From assembly GCF_902141855.1 (NCBI RefSeq), contig NZ_CABFVH010000042.1, positions 1 to 50,735 on the forward strand: a stretch of DNA of 50,735 nt, in the 5' to 3' direction. The notes beneath the pieces were generated by a model. The model did not search any database. It worked only from the letters and a program-made list of their open reading frames with translations, and was not told the DNA's origin. This document shows, one piece after another, positions 49,745 to 50,735 of this stretch (the stretch's first letter is position 1; the number at the start of each line of letters is the position of its first letter). This DNA comes from Methylobacterium dankookense (GTDB lineage: Bacteria; Pseudomonadota; Alphaproteobacteria; Rhizobiales; Beijerinckiaceae). A program made the position numbers and the translations under genes.

Positions 49745-50423
49745 CCGTCCGCAGCACGTAGCCCGCCCCGCGCACGGTGTGGATCATCGGATGCTCGAAG
49801 CCGCGGTCGATCTTGGCGCGCAGGCGCGAGACGTGGACGTCGATGACGTTGGTCTGCGGGTCGAAATGGTAGTCCCAGACATGCTCCAGCAGCATCGTGC
49901 GGGTCACCACCTGCCCGGCATGGCGCATCAGGTATTCGAGCAGCCGGAACTCGCGCGGCTGCAGCACGATCTCCTGGCCCGCCCGCGATACCCGGTGCGA
50001 GAGCCGGTCGAGTTCGAGTTGGCCGACGCGGTAGGCGGTGGCCTCGGCCGTCCCTTGCGCGGGCGCGCCGCGCCGGGCCAGCACCTCGGCGCGGGCGAGG
50101 AGTTCGGAGAAGGCGTAGGGCTTCGGCAGGTAGTCGTCGCCGCCGGCGCGCAGGCCCTTCACCCGGTCATCGACCTGGCCGAGGGCCGAGAGGATGAGGA
50201 CGGGCGTCGTGACGCCCTGCTCGCGCAGCGACCGGATCAGCGAGAGCCCGTCGAGCTTCGGCAGCATGCGGTCGACGATCAGCACGTCGTAGCCGCCCTC
50301 GCGGGCGAGCGCGTAGCCGTCGAGCCCGTCGGTGGCTTGGTCGGCCACGTGCCCGGCCTCGCGAAAGGCCTTGGCGAGATAGGCGACCGCCTCCCGGTCG
50401 TCCTCGATGATCAGAAGCCGCAT
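49734..50423 (-). CDS. OmpR-type response regulator
   Basis: A 229-residue regulator starting at the ATG at 50423 (an in-frame extension to 50483 has no regulator character). The receiver domain has acidic D8/D9, phosphoacceptor D51 (VLIVDRMLPKLDG) and K101 (YLPKPYAFSELLAR). The winged helix (LDRLSHRVSRAGQEIVLQPREFRLLEYLM, VWDYHFDPQTNVIDVHVSRLRAKID) is of OmpR type. It is the first gene of the regulator-kinase-glnE set. Confidence 0.94.
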   Translation of the reverse strand: MRLLIIEDDREAVAYLAKAFREAGHVADQATDGLDGYALAREGGYDVLIVDRMLPKLDGLSLIRSLREQGVTTPVLILSALGQVDDRVKGLRAGGDDYLPKPYAFSELLARAEVLARRGAPAQGTAEATAYRVGQLELDRLSHRVSRAGQEIVLQPREFRLLEYLMRHAGQVVTRTMLLEHVWDYHFDPQTNVIDVHVSRLRAKIDRGFEHPMIHTVRGAGYVLRTDER

Positions 50424-50580
50424 GGATTCCGTCCATACAGCGGGCGGGGCGGCCTGAGAACGGTGCGTCTGCGGAACGGCCAAGGCCCCCTCCCCTCTCG
50501 AAAGCGGGCAGGTTGGACGAGCCGTGCTTGCCAGAGGCTTCCCGGCGCATGACGAATCGGTAAGGGAAGCTGAAATGACG

Positions 50581-50612
50581 AAAGGCCGCCTCCTTGCGGA
50601 AGCGGCCTTTTC
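50581..50612 (-). terminator. rRNA operon terminator
   Basis: Minus strand: AAAAGGCCGCTTCC-gcaa-GGAGGCGGCCTTT, a 13-bp stem with A/T-rich edges, 41 bases past the 5S rRNA 3' end. Confidence 0.85.
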
Positions 50613-50652
50613 GATCTGTGACGTTTCGTGTCGAGGGTGTGTGTCTTGCGTT

Positions 50653-50735
50653 GGGCAGGCCTGGCGGCGACCGACTCTCCCGTGTCTTGAGACACAGTAC
50701 CATGGGCGCTGGTGCGTTTAACGGCCGAGTTCGAG
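50653..50735 (-). rRNA. 5S ribosomal RNA, 3' part (continues beyond the window)
   Basis: Minus strand reads CGAACTCGGCCGTTAAACG, then AGCGCCCATGGTACTG, CTCAAGACACGGGAGAGTCGG and TCGCCGCCAGGCCTGCCC: the conserved 3' two-thirds of a 5S rRNA. The 5' end is outside the window. The rest of an rRNA operon is expected at higher coordinates. Confidence 0.95.

Overview
The window is about 50.7 kb of GC-rich (roughly 70 percent) chromosomal DNA from an alphaproteobacterium. The ribosomal cluster rpsF-rpsR-DUF2232-rplI-dnaB-alr-radA-cvpA-purF-SDR, the GAAC-N7-GAAC and ICE-like operator motifs, the palindrome-rich intergenic repeats and a short DHFR-type reductase all point to Rhizobiales, most likely Methylobacterium or Methylorubrum. 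I see no phage, plasmid, transposase, integrase or CRISPR genes. The accessory signal is in repeats, inserted single genes and regulatory sites.

Layout. 1-100: a 5' half of a proline tRNA that loses homology just after the anticodon loop. 216-1985: YfcG-type glutathione transferase facing a zinc-ribbon MBL hydrolase. 2063-6597: RND drug efflux pump (adaptor, then pump, then terminator). 6815-11900: rhodanese, gamma-glutamyltranspeptidase, PlsC-type acyltransferase, a hypothetical gene with a possible SOS box over its start, and a DUF2125 protein. 11920-19685: threonine aldolase with a repeat-derived tail, a large FAD/Fe-S dehydrogenase, beta-alanine:pyruvate-type transaminase with a divergent MocR regulator, and a UPF0114 membrane protein. 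19719-23989: a three-domain MFS/PlsC/AMP-ligase lipid-remodelling protein with a divergent TetR regulator and two TetR-type operators between them. 24034-26178: the hmp-nsrR nitric oxide detoxification pair, enclosed by two 164-bp inverted repeats. 26244-29099: Pmp3-like small protein, DUF2336 protein, tandem palindromic repeats and a TauE/SafE transporter.

29074-43104 is one long minus-strand block: rpsF, rpsR, DUF2232, rplI, terminator, dnaB, DUF29, alr, radA, GGDEF, cvpA, purF, SDR, DHFR-like, YbdK ligase. DUF29 and GGDEF look like insertions into an otherwise conserved housekeeping order, and DUF29 appears to have displaced the start of alr. 43520-44878 holds an FTR1 iron permease with an upstream ICE/Irr-like box, a terminator, a previously easy-to-miss 52-codon membrane peptide and two more repeats. 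44876-50423 holds an EamA half-transporter and a translationally coupled response regulator, histidine kinase and glnE series. The window closes with the 3' end of a 5S rRNA gene and its terminator, so an rRNA operon lies just outside.

The most interesting points are the inverted-repeat-bounded hmp-nsrR cassette, two related families of structured repeats (one of which supplies stop codons to neighbouring genes), the alr gene without a standard start codon behind DUF29, and the broken tRNA-Pro at the left edge. No wholly new multi-gene system is evident.
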